Shown here: piece after piece, positions 34,228-46,882 of the stretch
Numbering within the stretch: the stretch's first letter is position 1
How the letters are laid out: the number at the start of each line of letters is the position of its first letter
Source: Datura wrightii
Taxonomy: Eukaryota; Streptophyta; Magnoliopsida; Solanales; Solanaceae
Length of the DNA: 64,000 bases
Direction of reading: 5' to 3'
Assembly (NCBI GenBank): GCA_035772735.1
Contig: JASDFA010000020.1
Coordinates: 93,007,001-93,071,000, forward strand
Program-made: the position numbers and the translations under genes
Notes under the pieces: model-generated
Told to the model about the DNA's origin: nothing
The model's input: the letters and a program-made list of their open reading frames with translations, nothing else
Database searches by the model: none

Positions 34228-34821
34228 AACTTGGTATCAGAGCAGGTCGTATCCCAGGGAGTCTGCAAGCCGTGCTAAGTAGAGTCCTGTCCATGGATGT
34301 GTTGTGCACCACATACTATGGGTAGGAGGCTGCAAGGCATAATAGGATGGTTGTCTTTTATTCTGATTCAGTCGTGCTATAGAGCTGTACAGTATAGGGT
34401 TGAATTCTAAAAAATCTTATCATATTCTTTGGCTACAGATAATGTCAGACCAGCGCCATCCCGTCATAGGTCGGAGTTTAGACATTGCAGCAGGGGAAGG
34501 CACCAGCAGGATGCCTCCCCCTCATTTGGAGACAGCCCGATCAGAGGGCCCTACAGAGGCTTCATCTCAGCCTCCTCAGCAGCCCCCACCACGTCAGGAG
34601 CCGTTTGGAGCGACAGTATCTTCAGCAGTCCCTATACCGATACCTTCCGATTAGGAAGTTAGGAGTGCTGTAGTTATGATAGCACAGGTGATGGCTGCTC
34701 AGCGGCAGCAAATGCCATCCACAGTTGCAGAAGCATCAGGAGGGCCCGGTAGTTCGAGGGTCCGAGAGTTCTTAGCCCTGAATCCCCCACAGTTCACGGG
34801 CACGGACCGCACCGAGGACCC
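34228..34821 (+). pseudogene. gag: B: primer site and gag fragment, plus strand
   Basis: Primer site TTGGTATCAGAGCAGG at 34231-34246. The gag ATG is at 34442; the frame carries TAG at about 34652-34654 (Gln codon in the minus copy) and is cut at 34821 within the EDPQDF motif. Five filler bases (34822-34826) join it to an LTR interior. Confidence 0.85.
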
Positions 34822-34826
34822 GTGAA

Positions 34827-36898
34827 AAATATTTCTCCCTTCTGGGCCGCTGAAAAATAGTGAGTTTCCGACCGTCTTTCGATAAGCCTAAGTTTAGGCT
34901 ATAAACTATATCGAAAGTGACGTTGCCTTTTGAAATAACGTTGTATTTAGTATTGATTGACGTATTTATGAGTGCAGTTGGGAGAAAGCAGTAGAAGTAC
35001 CGGCCGAGCCTCGTCCGACGGACGAATATTCAAAGATAAGGTATGTAAAGTTAAGTTTCCTCGGCAAGTTGAGTGACATTGAAGCAGTGTAGTAATTTAC
35101 AGACCAGTAAAAGGTTCAGAAATTGATTATTGTATTATTTTGAACATTGGTGCAATATGAGCAGTTTTGGGCCGTAACGTGTACGATACCTATCCGTATG
35201 ATATAGATTCGAATATAAATGATTATGATTGGCCGTATATTCAGTATGTGATATAATGTGCCCTGCCAAGATATTGTTGTGTTTAGCTGAAACCTCGCAA
35301 GGTAGTACAACATCAGTAAAGCATTCCAGATATAGAATAGTAACTATATATGGTTTAGAAAGCATGTTAGAAATAGGAAATCATGTTAATACAGAAACCT
35401 AGTGAACAGCATAACCTTCAGCAGAAACACCCGCTTGTATAGCCTTTGCCCCAGTACAGTTAGACAGGGAACTATATTCATATTTATACTTACCTGTCTC
35501 AGCATGTATCAGACACCTACAGATTGCTATTATTAGCCCAGTACATGATTTATATAATACCTTACGCCTATTAGTTTTGGCTTATGAGATACACAGACAG
35601 CATGATTAGTCGAGACCATTGTATTGATTGGGGTTGGATTACCTAGCATCCCTGACCGCCCAGGGTTAATGGCTGTATCGAATCGTCCGCCAGAGGACGA
35701 GATACGTCACTCTACGGAATGATATGCCTTCCCGCGAGGGGACGGAGATGGGATGCCAGTTTCCCCATATTGTGCCTTGGTCGGCCCTTATACACCCCCG
35801 TCGAGCGGGTACGCCCGGGGTGTTGATTTAGAGTCCTTCGGACTCAAGTACAGTTATAGTCAGGGGCTCAGCGAGCCCAAGTGCATACCCAGGGACCGGC
35901 AGGATGCTTACAGCCACTATAGGAGATGGGATGACCGGGGTAGGGGCATAGATTCTGTGTTGATTGTACCTCCCGGCTTATGGGGGCCGGGTAAGGTTTG
36001 TATGTGCTGTGTTACGTTATGTATACTATGCCATGTTATATTAGACGCGAGTGGGTTGGTAGTAGAATGATACGCTTCCAGGTATGATTCCTACTTCCTT
36101 CGGTATCAGTAAGAACAGGTGCGATCTACATCATCAGACAGTAAGTTATTCCTCCTATTTCAGCTTCATCAGTCATACTATTGCTTTCAGATGTTATTTT
36201 TCAGTTATAGTGTTTTAGTTGCTTTACATACTCAGTACCAGTGGTACTGACGCCCAGTGGGGCGCTGCATTACTTGCCTGCAGGTACTCCTAGACGAGCA
36301 GGTGATTCTACGTGACTCCCTGTCAGCGGTTGAGTATTCAGCTCCAGTCATCCGGAGGCTGAATTTCAGAGGTGTAGTTCAGTTCCTTTTGTTGTATATA
36401 GAATGGGTAGGTCGGGGCCCTGTCCCGATCAGTTCTATTACTATTCCTAGAGGCTTGCAGTCTGTATGTAGTCCCTGTGGTCAGATGAGCCGATCGTGTG
36501 GGGCCGTGCAGTTGTATAGTTGCATTTACTCTTTCTTACTTCTGTGATGGTCGTGTGAGGCCATACTTGTCAGTAGTGGTGACCTTGCCGGTCACGTAGC
36601 TTCTTTTTGTGCTTTTTGACAAACAGCAGATAACTAGACAGCATGGTGGCCTTGTCGGCCCGTATAGGTTTCCCTGAGTTACTATATTTCTGGTTAGCTG
36701 CCAAGACAGGTACAGCAGGCGATAGGCCAATGGGCCGGGGGCTATATTTACAGCCGTCATATAGCCCTTTGTTTCCAGAAATCTGAGTTAGAGCCAGCCA
36801 GGCGCCAGACGCGCCCAGGCTTAACAGTCTAGCAGGTCAGATCTTAGTAGGGCACCAGGTGCCGGTCGTACCCCCCCCCCCCAAGGCGGGGTGTGACA
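34827..36898 (+). repeat. B: plus-strand LTR fragment (base 511 to end)
   Basis: Begins at AAATATTT, exactly where the minus fragment 20448-20965 stops, and ends TGTGACA. Its C-run near the end is 12 long, against 8 or 9 in the other copies. Confidence 0.85.
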
Positions 36899-38907
36899 AT
36901 AGCATAGAGTATGCGGTCAGTACGTGGAATGTACCGAGTACGCAAGATAAGTAAATTGGCTAAGTAAATAAAATAATAGATCATGCATATCATAAAACAT
37001 TTCATCATAAGATTCTAAGAGTAGGGCTTGCATGCTAGTATCTAAAAACATGATTTAAACATAACTGAACATCATAACTGAATAGAATGACCCAAAGCTA
37101 AAACTTATTATTCATAAGTAAAACTGAACATCGGGTTAAACCTGCTGAAAACATAATACCATTACTGATGAACATGCATAACTGAAACCATGAGGAACAA
37201 CGGGAGACTCATCATATAACTGCCATTTCCACGATAGAGCTTACATGATCCCGACTATTACACTCAAGTGGGCAGAGTCGTCCAAATCCTTGCTAGGGCT
37301 AAGGACGCCACCATGATATCGATATCAAGCTGAAGGCACCTTGGGTCTAGAGAAAGTTCACAAGGGAGCTCCCAAATAATCTGAATATACCTACGTTGGC
37401 ATGTAGTTCTGTGGAAAAGGGTTGACTGACCCTTAGCCTACTCGTTGCTATACACTACTCCCAAAAACATGCATATGCTCTCCATTATTTTTCAGTGAAG
37501 TTGAACCATCATCTAGTGATGAAGCTGAATTGTAATAAAACATGCATAATTTGATAATATAACATGAGGAGCCTTGGCTCAAACCATACCACAAGCTAAA
37601 CGAGTGGGAGTCTAGACTCCAAAATCCATGTGATAAGCTAATAACGTGAAATTGAGATACATCATGAAACATACTTGGTCATATAGGCTTGACAAAACTT
37701 AAACATACTTGAAATAAACTTTGATGGTCAAAAACATGAATATAGACATGGGTAATTTGAAATCATACATTCATCATATATGTCTCTTCATGCTTGAAAC
37801 ATACGTCATAATCTCAACCTTTCATGAACTTTCATAATTGGGAATCATAATTTGTAAAACTTTGAAAACATGAATTGTAATTTAAAACATTATAAAGCAT
37901 GCCCATGAATCATAATTCAACATTAGAAACATAAATAGAGTATACCCATGATAGATACTTAGAGAATTCACAAGTTGAGTTAAAATCCCATAGATTCATC
38001 AACAAGAATTTTTATGAATTTGAGAAGAAATTGGGCATGGGAGTGGATGGATATACCCATTCATAACCCTACATAGTTGGATAAATCTGATCTACACACC
38101 CTCTTGAAAGCCCAAAGGAAATTGGAGAGAAATTGGGGAAATTCTTCAAGCTTGATCTCCAAGGAAGAGTTCTAATTTGCATGCATGGAATGGTAAGGCT
38201 TAGGATAGGTTTAACACTCTTAACACCCTGCTAGCTGAGCTTAAAACGATGTAGTTTAGGACCTTAGAGCTTACGAATTATGAAAATATCCTTAATGAAA
38301 AGTTTGAAATTTCTACACTGTCAGTGACAATGAGTGGTACAACAGATTGTTCTTTGATACCACAACTCGTGGTATCCTTCTGTTACTTCTTCTATCACTT
38401 TTTAACTTCTCTGATCCTAATACAATGATTTGACAGAATGGATCGTTACTCCAAACGATGACCAGTTACTGCCTCCCGTTAGCTCACTAGATTCCAACTC
38501 CGGTCTCCAACAACGACTGGTTAGGACGAGTCATTACTAGTCCCAGCGACTTATCGTTTCTGGCCGTTACCACCGCTGCTCATCTTCTGAAGGTCGCCCT
38601 AATGAAAACCTACCACAACTCGTTATCCCAAACAATGAGTCATTCCATGACTCATGCCAGCCACCCTGGATATGGACCATTCTCATAATGACCCCTTACC
38701 ATGATCCTTCACATCAACCAATGGGTCATCTTTAGACCATTACCATAGAACCTCCTACTGCAGAACCTGACAATGAGTTTCTTCATAGGGTCGTTAGACC
38801 CTCCAATGACTCGTACCATGATTCGTTCTTAGTAAAATCTCATGTTTTTCTGTTGCTTCTCTTTTCAAATTCTCGAGTCTAGTCTTAGGCACTTCTGGGG
38901 TATTAAA
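36899..38907 (-). repeat. 5' LTR of A, outer part
   Basis: Minus strand starts TTTAATACCCCAGAAGTGCC at 38907. A degenerate array of words like ATGACTCGTGGTA covers about 38330-38840. The lower part is AT-rich. Related to the LTR at 49171 (same words, similar order). No coding signal. Confidence 0.75.
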
Positions 38908-38912
38908 ATTGC

Positions 38913-39480
38913 ATTATGCTTGACATCCTCACTTTTATCCACCTCCTCAACATCGACATCAACCACCAAAGAATTGTCTAATGGTTGGGATTCTTCTTCT
39001 TGTTTCATGCATTGTCTAGTATCCATAACACTTTGTAGTTGGGCCTCAAACGCCTCAACTTTTTCATTCAAAAAACCCTGCAAGTCATGGATACTTGAGC
39101 CAAACTGTCCTATCTCTTGTCTGAGCTCTATTCTCCCTTCCACGTGAGGTTCCTCTTGAATATTGGCTAAGACTGTGACTTGCAAATCATTACAAGTTGT
39201 AGTCTCAACTATCATCTTTGTGAGCTTGGCACTCATCCTTTGTAAGGCTCCTCCCTATTTTGTAAGTTGCTCCCTCATTACTTCCATATTGCTCATTAGA
39301 GCATGATGTTCCTCCTGTAAGCATAAAAAAAACAGGAGTATCACAATAGGGATTGGGGGAAGGGGAACAAGAATATGGGTAATGGCTCCAATTGTCATCC
39401 CGGCGACCACATACACCACATGTATGATGGTGTTGCCACAAGTGAGGTCCTCCACTATTCAAACATGGATCACCAAAATA
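38913..39480 (-). pseudogene. Unrecognised N-terminal coding remnant of element I
   Basis: Two overlapping minus frames read as one protein with a frameshift near 39210-39260. The upstream part is rich in His, Cys, Tyr and Pro; the downstream part (39236-38915) is Glu/Lys/Gln-rich and likely coiled-coil, ending in an acidic Asp-Val-Glu stretch. Its position just after the primer site suggests gag or a pre-gag ORF, but I do not recognise the family. Confidence 0.4.
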
Positions 39481-39627
39481 TGAATACCCATCATTAGACC
39501 CATTTACATACTAAGATGTTATTTTAAAAAGAGTGTTAAAAGATTAAAACAAAATAAAAATAAAAATCTCTATATAGTGAATAGCGAAATAAAAATCTTA
39601 ATCTAAAAATGATAAAACATATTCAAG

Positions 39628-39645
39628 TCCCTGGCAACGGCGCCA
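39628..39645 (-). other. Primer binding site of element I
   Basis: Minus strand TGGCGCCGTTGCCAGGGA, the Asp-tRNA-type site usual in Athila/Tat elements, 6 bases after the LTR end GATATCA at 39652. Confidence 0.8.
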
Positions 39646-39651
39646 GAAACT

Positions 39652-41090
39652 TGATATCGCCCAATCGCATGTGGTCATCAAGTAATATAGGATTTTGAAG
39701 TCCATATATCGTACCCACATGGACTTGTCAATTTAATTGTTATAAGGTTATTACTTTATTTTCACTATTCTAACGAAATAGATGAAATGGGGAATGGTTT
39801 GAGAAGTGAAACTATTAAAAGCTTAAAATGTAAAATTAACTAAAATGGTTGCAATCTTTATTGTATTTTGATGATGATGAGAGTCTAAGGAAATGGTAGT
39901 TTGTTGGTTTCAAGTTGAGTTTTCAAGACATAACTATACTAGTATGATTATTCCTATGGTAGTTAGTTGTAAGTTACTATCCCATTTCCTGCCATTATCC
40001 CTAGCATCCAAGAACTATTTTATGAACCCTAATGCCTATATCCCTTTGGTTGCATGAGAAAAATAAAATGACGATTATGCCTATATGTATTTCAACTAAA
40101 CAGGGTTGAATGGTATATCTCTATCCTCAAGAAAAACTTATATCCTATGACCAATAGGTTCAAGGGTCTTTGAATTCCTGTCCTGTATTTATTTTTAACC
40201 CTTTTGATTCCCTTTTTCGAGTTCAATCAAAAGCCGATGGATTACTTACAAGGTGATCAATCTCATAAATTATAAATTAACACATATAAATACAAACAAC
40301 CTTAATTGAAGAATCAAAACTACATTAGATTATTCTATTAAACATCAACCATCCACCAAGATCACAACCCTACAATATAAATTTAGTCACTCATAGACAA
40401 ATAGAACAATGAATACTTAGAAATCATCATGCAAAAATACAAATAAAGAAGAGAAAAACCTAGTGCAGAACTTTGTCTTCCTTCCAAAAAACTTACAAAC
40501 CTCCAAAAACGAAGTACGGAGTATAAAAAATGATCAATGATTGATAAAAGATGTCAAAAGATGTCTAACAAATTCCCTAGAGAATTTTTTTATAGTCGGG
40601 CCTTCAAATGACACTTTTTCTCTCCAATACATGGCTTCAAAATCAGCAATTTTAACCTGAAATAGGTCTGGCACGCCGCTCCACCTATCTCACCATAGAG
40701 TTAGTTAAATTTTCAGCAATTTCAGCTCCGGTATGGGTCTAATGTGCAGCCACACCTATCTCACCAAGGGCTTAGCCAATTTTCCTTGCTCTAAAAGATT
40801 TCTGGTGCCTAGCCCCATCTATCTCACCAAGTTTGCTTAAGTTTCTTTGAAGTTTAGGACATGGGGTGCAACCTCCTCTATCTAACTAGATTTTTGTGAG
40901 ATTTTGTCTGGAATCCTCTGGTGCTAGATATACTAGTTGGTGGTGAAGTCTGAGTAGCCCCATGTGTCTACAATAGCCTGATGATAGATAGAGTGACGTC
41001 CTTCTTAAGGGTAAATTTTCATTTTGCCTTTGTTGTGTTGCTTGGGAAAATAAAATCATAAAGTGCAATGAGTGAGTGAGTAATAAATGT
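39652..41090 (-). repeat. 5' LTR of element I (start uncertain)
   Basis: The end segment resembles LTR E1 (CAAGTCC.TGTGGG, TACTTG..GACCAC.TGC). TATA-like CTATAAAAAAA lies at 40595-40585. Upstream on the minus strand is an array of words like GGTGAGATAGGTGGAGCGGCG over 40660-40990. Confidence 0.55.
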
Positions 41091-41475
41091 GAATATGTCC
41101 TATTTTACTATGTTTGGGGGTGAAAATGTGCTGAACTGCATTCACCAGTGAATTGTCGGTAAGGACGGATGATACGAAGGATTGAAATGCAGGTCGAGGT
41201 ACAAGGCTTCAGGCTACTTCCTAGACTCGCGTTTCATCGGCGCTTCACAGGTCAAGATCAGCAGAACATCAGTGTGGCGCCAGATGCATGCTATTTACCA
41301 AGTCTACTGTCAAGCATCGGCGGCTCACTAGCACCTCGTGGTCTTCACCTGAGTTTCTGCAGCATTCCTCCGGTAATGCCAGCAATTAATTTTTGAACCC
41401 TTCAATTTGTTTGACATCCAATCTTCATAATCTCTTTCCATAGCTTAGAATAGATGTTAATTTTTCTTTTCCATT

Positions 41476-42109
41476 ATGAACAAAAAGAAGTATTACTTGT
41501 GTGGCACTAACATTTCTTTACAAATCATGACTTCATCTAAACAATCCAGCAAAGGAAAAACCCCGATTACATCCAAAGACAAGGGAAAAAGGAAAGCTAA
41601 GGCAACCTCAGCCCCTCCCCCAACACAAGAGAAGCCATCATATTTTGCGTGCCAGGCATGAAGGGCCTTTATGATATTTATGAAGGGTGTTCTATCACAG
41701 TGGAGAAAAGGTTTGATTTGAGGCAGCTGAGGGGTGACTTCCCCAACATCATTGCCCAATTCGACCACCACCAATGGCATGTTTTTCTGAGACGTTGCTA
41801 GAATATTACACCAACTTGGTTCCTAACTTCTATGCTTCATACCTGGCACAGCAGGAGGCCAAGAAGCACAGGGAGAAAGTTGATGAATTCCCATGCCTAT
41901 CTTTAGTTTGGATCAGGGGTGTGGAGGTTGATATCACCCCAACTGCCATCAATGCTTTATTTTGGGCTGATGAGACTGACCCCGAAATCGAGTACTTTGA
42001 GATAGTGTCCAACAAGGAGAATAAGTTCGGTCGGATAGCTCTGATCATTGCTAGCGGCCGACCATTTTCGGCATCCATGTATTCTTGTTTTTTATTCTTA
42101 TTGTGGTGA
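41476..42109 (+). pseudogene. 3' ORF of element H, frameshifted and truncated
   Basis: The N-terminal Lys/Ser-rich segment (ATG at 41527) ends at 41661; homology shifts frame and continues at 41774-42109. It includes a Tyr-rich segment and a VWIRGVEVDITPTAINALF stretch comparable to E1's IRGKIVTLEPHHLNAIIG. The C-terminal half and acidic tail are absent. Same putative family as 3810-5030; function unknown. Confidence 0.55.
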
Positions 42110-43380
42110 TAAAAATGGTGTGAAACCCTTAGAGGATGATGCTTTATGGAAAGATTTAGTTTAATTTTCTTGCATGAACGATTTTCTAGAACTTTCTCCA
42201 AGTATAACTCAAGGAGAAATCCTAAATGTATCTTCATTTAGAAGATAATTTTAGGCTTTCTTTTGGATAGCTACCTTACCCATATGACCTCCTTGAACAT
42301 GAATCCTTGTTAGCCAATGTTGAGCCTTTAATCCTTTTTCTTGGAAACCACATTACAAGCCCAATACTCCTTTTGTAATTCCTCTTAGGAACCCATCCTC
42401 CTAGTACTAATTACAAGAACAAATGCCAAAAATGATGCTCGAAGTCCCAAAGGGTGGGAATATAAAAGAGAAAGATGAGGCAAAATCCTATGTTTTGGGG
42501 GTTGCAAGAAGGAAAATAGGAAAAACAATGTGAACTCCAACGTGAGATAGCACCACATCATGAAAAGAATGAATGAATTGCTTGAGTGAAAAGAATTAAA
42601 TTATAAAAAGTGTTGCATGTTGCTCAAATTAGATGAAAAATGGTTCCTAAGGAGAGATAAGGAGGTCTCTTGTTTCTAAAGTAGAAATGATGTTAAGGAG
42701 AAATAAAGTGAAGGTAATCTAAGAGGAGAGTGGAGTATGCAATAAGAGTCACAAAAAGGGCATTAGGGAGGTTGTAGTTACTAGAACTTAAAAGTCATCC
42801 TACCTTTACCCCTAGATTACATCTTAACCCCTAAGTTCTAATTGATTTTTAGTGTAGCAACGCTACATTAGTGGTGAGTTATATGAAGGGAAAGCCTATG
42901 GGTCAAGTTATGTGCATAAGAATTTCTTTGTGAGAGTGAGCATAATTGTTTCATTCTATAATCCCTTGAGTGTGAGTTGCTTGATAACTAAATGGGATTC
43001 TCTCTTGTTGTGAGTAGCATCACCTCCTACGGGGATATGCTTGCACTTGCGAAAGGATATGATTGACATACGATTATGGTGAGCTTGAAGGCAAACTTTG
43101 AATTTGAATTTTTAATGACTTGAGAGGCTATATAAACTTGCTGTGAACATCAAGGCCCTTGTTTTGAATAAAGAAATCAAATGTGACTCATGCCAAATTG
43201 ATTGTCGTTATTTTTTGAGGCATTTGCATAAAGGGTTGACTCTCCTCTTTTCCTTTGTGTTGATGAGCAATCTTTGGGTGGTTTCGGTCAACATGGTCCC
43301 TTGTGCATAACCTCATGTGACATTCTTATTCCTAAGTTCAGATGTAAAGAATTTGCATTAGTTGAGGACAAGCAATATTC
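42110..43380 (+). other. 3' noncoding region of element H
   Basis: No ORF. A block at 42780-42950 is similar to 6380-6530 of E1. Ends in TTGAGGACAAGC before the purine tract AAGTTTGGGGGTTT (43380-43393). Confidence 0.5.
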
Positions 43381-43393
43381 AAGTTTGGGGGTT

Positions 43394-44821
43394 TGATGAG
43401 TTGGTAATTTGCAAACTCAGTAGGTTTTAAACATGAGCTTTGCCTAGTTTTCAAATCATTTAAGAGGATTATATTCTCTTTCTCTTTAAGTTTGCAGGTA
43501 TATAAATTAAGGAGAGAAAGCAAGAATTTGGGCAAAAGAATAGGATTTGAGAAGAGGATTGAAGCTTGATCACACAAGACCGGCGCTCCACCGAATGGAG
43601 CTGGTGAAACATCGGTTGGGATGCAAAAGCTATTGGACTAGAGTGGAATGAAATCTGGTGGAACGTGGGCCAGAACCTGTAAACCGCCAGTGCCAGTGCC
43701 GGTTTGGCCAAGGATTCACTATTCATGCACCAGCGACGCTGCGACGATCCGCGTATGGGCACCGGTGGGAAGCCGGCGACTCGTAAGTGGCACCGCCTAC
43801 ATGAAGGGAAAAATCATCTAGCATGGAAATTTAGGAGCATTTGAACCTATTTCTGTACATAACTTTGGAAAGTAACAAATATACTTTACCGGATTTGTAG
43901 AGTAGAAGGTAGAGAATAGTTAATAGCTTTCTGCTCATCTTCTTCTTCTTCCTGAAGGTACAAAAACCTCCACTGAAAAGCATTTGTGAGCTTAAATTTA
44001 GTTGTTGATGATGAATGTGATGATTTTGATTGTTAATATAATTGTGTATTTTTCATCAATGAGTAGCTAAATCTCCTTGTTAAGGGTGTGTGCATGAATT
44101 GGGGTTAAATTGAATTAGGTATTGCTTGAGTAATCTTTTAGTTATTCATTTATTATAAATCTATTTTTTCTTCCAATTTATTGTGGATTTACCCATAGTT
44201 GCAAATGTGGGTATTGATTACTTATTTGATTTTTCTTGAAAAAGAGAAATTAAATATGAGTGAGAAAGCAATGGTGGATGGTTGGGTATTGGTTATATGG
44301 GGTTAGGCTAGACATAGCTAAAACCCATGGCCATGATCCCATGAGAGATTTGAGTCTAGTAATAGCTCACATCTGACCCAAGTCTTAATGGATTTATTAT
44401 TTGGGAACTTGGGATTTGAGAAAATTCAAGGCAAAAGACACCCCTGTTTGAAAAACATCGGGTGTCACCTCGTCCATGACTATTTATAATTATGAGTAAG
44501 TGATTGTCTATTTAGTTCCTATCCAATTGATGCCCCATTCAAAAGCATACCCCTGGCTCTTGCTCACATTTGTATTTTAAGTTGGTTATCGTATCGATTG
44601 ATCAATAGCTGATTGCATTTTATTTGTGATATTGCAAATCTCAAAACTTTACCTTCTTGTTTTCAATAAAATGATGCACTTCAGTTTGACTTGATAGACA
44701 ACTTCTGTGTCATGTAACTGCATTCTCTATGGGATTCGACCCCGATATTCGTTGGGTATATTTGTTTTACCAACAACCGTTTACACTCTCCCTTTACGAG
44801 GAATGAATTTGGACATTAGCA
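43394..44821 (+). repeat. 3' LTR of element H
   Basis: Starts TGATGAGTTGG right after the purine tract. It ends with the Athila-typical segment running from GGGATTCGACCCCGA through ACCGTTTACACT to GAATTTGGACATTAGCA. About 1.43 kb. A GC-rich word array (ACCGGCGCTCC, GGCACCGGTGGG and similar) covers 43580-43795; no clear TATA box follows. Confidence 0.75.
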
Positions 44822-45689
44822 ACTAACATTTTTTCCTTTTTCCCCCACATCATCTATGCACCCCTACAATAGCCACCCTCAACTTAGACATTTTTCCTGA
44901 ATTGAGGTTCACACTGCCCAAGGAGGGACTAGGGTCAAAATAGATTCATTATAAAAAACACAGGAAAGGTGAATGGGCTAATCAATAAAAGGATCAATTT
45001 CAGGATGAAACATGGGATCAAAGGATTCATATCATTTGGTAGAGCAATTTAAACTAAAGTGGGCTAAATCAAAAACAGCCTATGATCCTTTCTTAACCAA
45101 CTATCCTATAACATAAGCAAAGACAAATCAAAAAAGTTCTAGATCACCTACACAGTATTGAACTAAGTAACAACTCACTCATACATGGTACAGGTTTGCA
45201 TCACACACTACCTATCCAGTTCATGGACAGCTTATGCTACAGTTGCTCATGCTAGTCACTCAAATTCCACAAAAAGATCCATTATAATCATGCTTTGCAG
45301 TAAACTAACACAGCTAATCACAAATTTTAAAAAGGGTCATTTTTTCAAAAAAATATCAAAACATCAAACACATGTGCATTCTTATTGGTTGTTAAGTACT
45401 TCTAAGCTACTTCAAGTTAAAAAACCAAAATATCCTAAACATTCTGGTTCTACTAGATAACATGTCCGAGGGAAAAGAAACATGACAATAAAACCTTGGA
45501 CGAACCAAAAAACAAACAGATACACCCCCCCTTTGAAAAACATGTTGTCCCCACAGAAGAGAAATAAGGACTAGGAGAGGGACATTCCTATGGTTCTCTA
45601 AATTCTTCTGTTGGCTTCTTAGAATTCACCCTCCATTCATGGGTTGCCTCCCATACAACGCCTGATTTAACGTCGCAACACGATGCAAG
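44822..45689 (-). other. Noncoding tail of G with end-of-pol hairpin
   Basis: The hairpin ATGGG-loop-CCCAT is at 45639-45654. A PPT-like CTAAGTTGAGGGTGG lies on the minus strand near 44890. No convincing ORF. Confidence 0.55.
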
Positions 45690-46760
45690 TCACTTGACTA
45701 CTTCAGCCTCGTCAAGATACACTGACTCGATTCCCTTCACCTCATCAGTGTTTCCCAAATATAGTTTTACTCTTTGACCGTTTACTTTAAACTTCTTGCC
45801 ATCTTTGCTCTCCAGTTCAATGGCACCATATGGGAATACTTCCACCACTCTATACGGTCCCATCCATCTGGACTTCAATTTTCCTAGATACAAGTGGAGC
45901 CTAGAGTTGAACAATAGTACCAGGTCACCAGTACTAAACTCCTGCTTTGCAATCTTTCGGTCATGGTAGATCTTCATTCTCTCCTTATATATGGCTGCAC
46001 TCTTATATGCTCGGCATCAAAATTCATCCAACTCATTCAACTGATCTAACCTTAACTTGTATGTTTCACTCTAGTCCAGGTTCAACTTCTTAAGTGCCTA
46101 CAATGCCTTATGCTCCAGCTCCACCAGCAAATGGCATGACTTTCCATAAATCAGTTGATATGATGAGGTGCAAATAGAGGGGTTCTGTAGGCTGTCTGAT
46201 ATGCCCATGGTGGATCATCCAACTTCTTAGACTAGTCTATCTAGTTGGTGTTCACTATTTTAGCTAAGATTTTCTTAATCTTCCTGTTGGAGACCTCTAC
46301 TTGCTGCTTTACTAAGGATGGTAAGGTTTTACCACCTTATGCTTTACACCGTATTTTTCAATTAGGAGCTTTGAATAGGCGATTACAAAAGTGAGATGCA
46401 CCATCGCTGATTATGGCTCTAGGAGTACCAAATCTGGCAAATATGTGCTTCCACAAAAATGTTGTGACACTTTTCTTTTCATTGTTAGGGAGTGTAATGG
46501 ATTCCACCTACTTTGATACGTAATCCACAGCCACCAAGATATACTTCATCTTATACGAGCTCACAAATAGGCCCATGAAGTCAATACCCCATACTTCAAA
46601 TAGCTCTACCTCCAAGATTGGGGTCAATGGTAGCTTGTGCTTATGAGTGATGCCTCCTTGTCTTTGAAATTGATCATGGGACTTGGAAAAATCATAAGCA
46701 TCCTGATGGATTGTGGATCAATAATACCTGCACTATAGAATTTTATGTGCAGTTCAGATA
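45690..46760 (-). pseudogene. Integrase of G
   Basis: The C-terminal 95 residues (45690-45977) contain GDLVLLFNSRL, SRWMGPY and the FKVNGQRVK segment typical of Athila integrases. The core upstream is degenerate but shows GIDFMGLF (first catalytic Asp, about 46580) and AIISDGASHF (second Asp, about 46410), with stops between. Confidence 0.8.
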
Positions 46761-46882
46761 CCGCTGTGATGACCCCCAACCAGGGATCAGTGGCAAGCCT
46801 CTAGTATACTCAGTATCTCATCCTCTGGAGCACATCTGCGAATCAGCCTTTCTGCACAAACACGGAACAAATATGGCTCGTC

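Larger units (their letters stand above)
20131..36898. mobile_element. Composite insertion B: rearranged Tekay-type concatemer with one target duplication
   Basis: The outer ends are an intact LTR start (TGTTATACCCCG at 20131) and an intact LTR end (GGGGTGTGACA at 36898), flanked by ATAGC at 20126-20130 and 36899-36903. Inside, in order: plus LTR bases 1-325; minus LTR bases 518-1; minus internal region 20966-25243; full minus LTR; minus 3' internal piece 27820-28341; plus internal region from the protease end to the polypurine tract; full plus LTR; plus gag fragment; plus LTR from base 511 to its end. Copies are nearly identical, so the event is recent. Confidence 0.85.
8290..38907 (-). mobile_element. 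Tekay/Del-type chromovirus A, minus strand, twice interrupted
   Basis: Minus-strand gag, protease, RT, RNase H, integrase and chromodomain with a tRNA-Met-type primer binding site. The 5' LTR is at 38907-36899 plus 20130-19749. The 3' LTR is reduced to about 33 bases at 8290-8322. Two later insertions, D (9201-15536) and B (20131-36898), each have perfect 5-bp target duplications, so the order of events is clear. All coding domains carry stops or frameshifts. The right flank would predict a target duplication ATTGC; the left flank does not show it clearly. Confidence 0.8.
38908..41090 (-). mobile_element. Athila-type element I, minus strand, 5' LTR and leader only
   Basis: LTR, tRNA-Asp-type primer site and the first part of a coding region are visible; the rest is cut off at A's LTR start (38907). 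The higher-coordinate end of the LTR is uncertain (41000-41200). Confidence 0.55.
41091..44821 (+). mobile_element. Athila-type element H, plus strand, 3' end only
   Basis: 3' ORF remnant, noncoding tail, polypurine tract and LTR. gag and pol are missing on the left. A PPT-like GTTTGGGGGTG at 41109-41119 and a GC-rich patch at 41200-41350 precede the ORF, the same order as in E1. Confidence 0.6.

Noticed and set aside
41091..41130. GTTTGGGGGTGAAAATG read as a polypurine tract with a new LTR start
   Set aside because: No LTR features follow within range and the 3' ORF begins soon after; a PPT-like motif also precedes the 3' ORF in E1.
41169..41396. 75-residue ORF before the 3' ORF of element H
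   Set aside because: Lies in the GC-rich promoter-like patch; no conservation with E1 at protein level.
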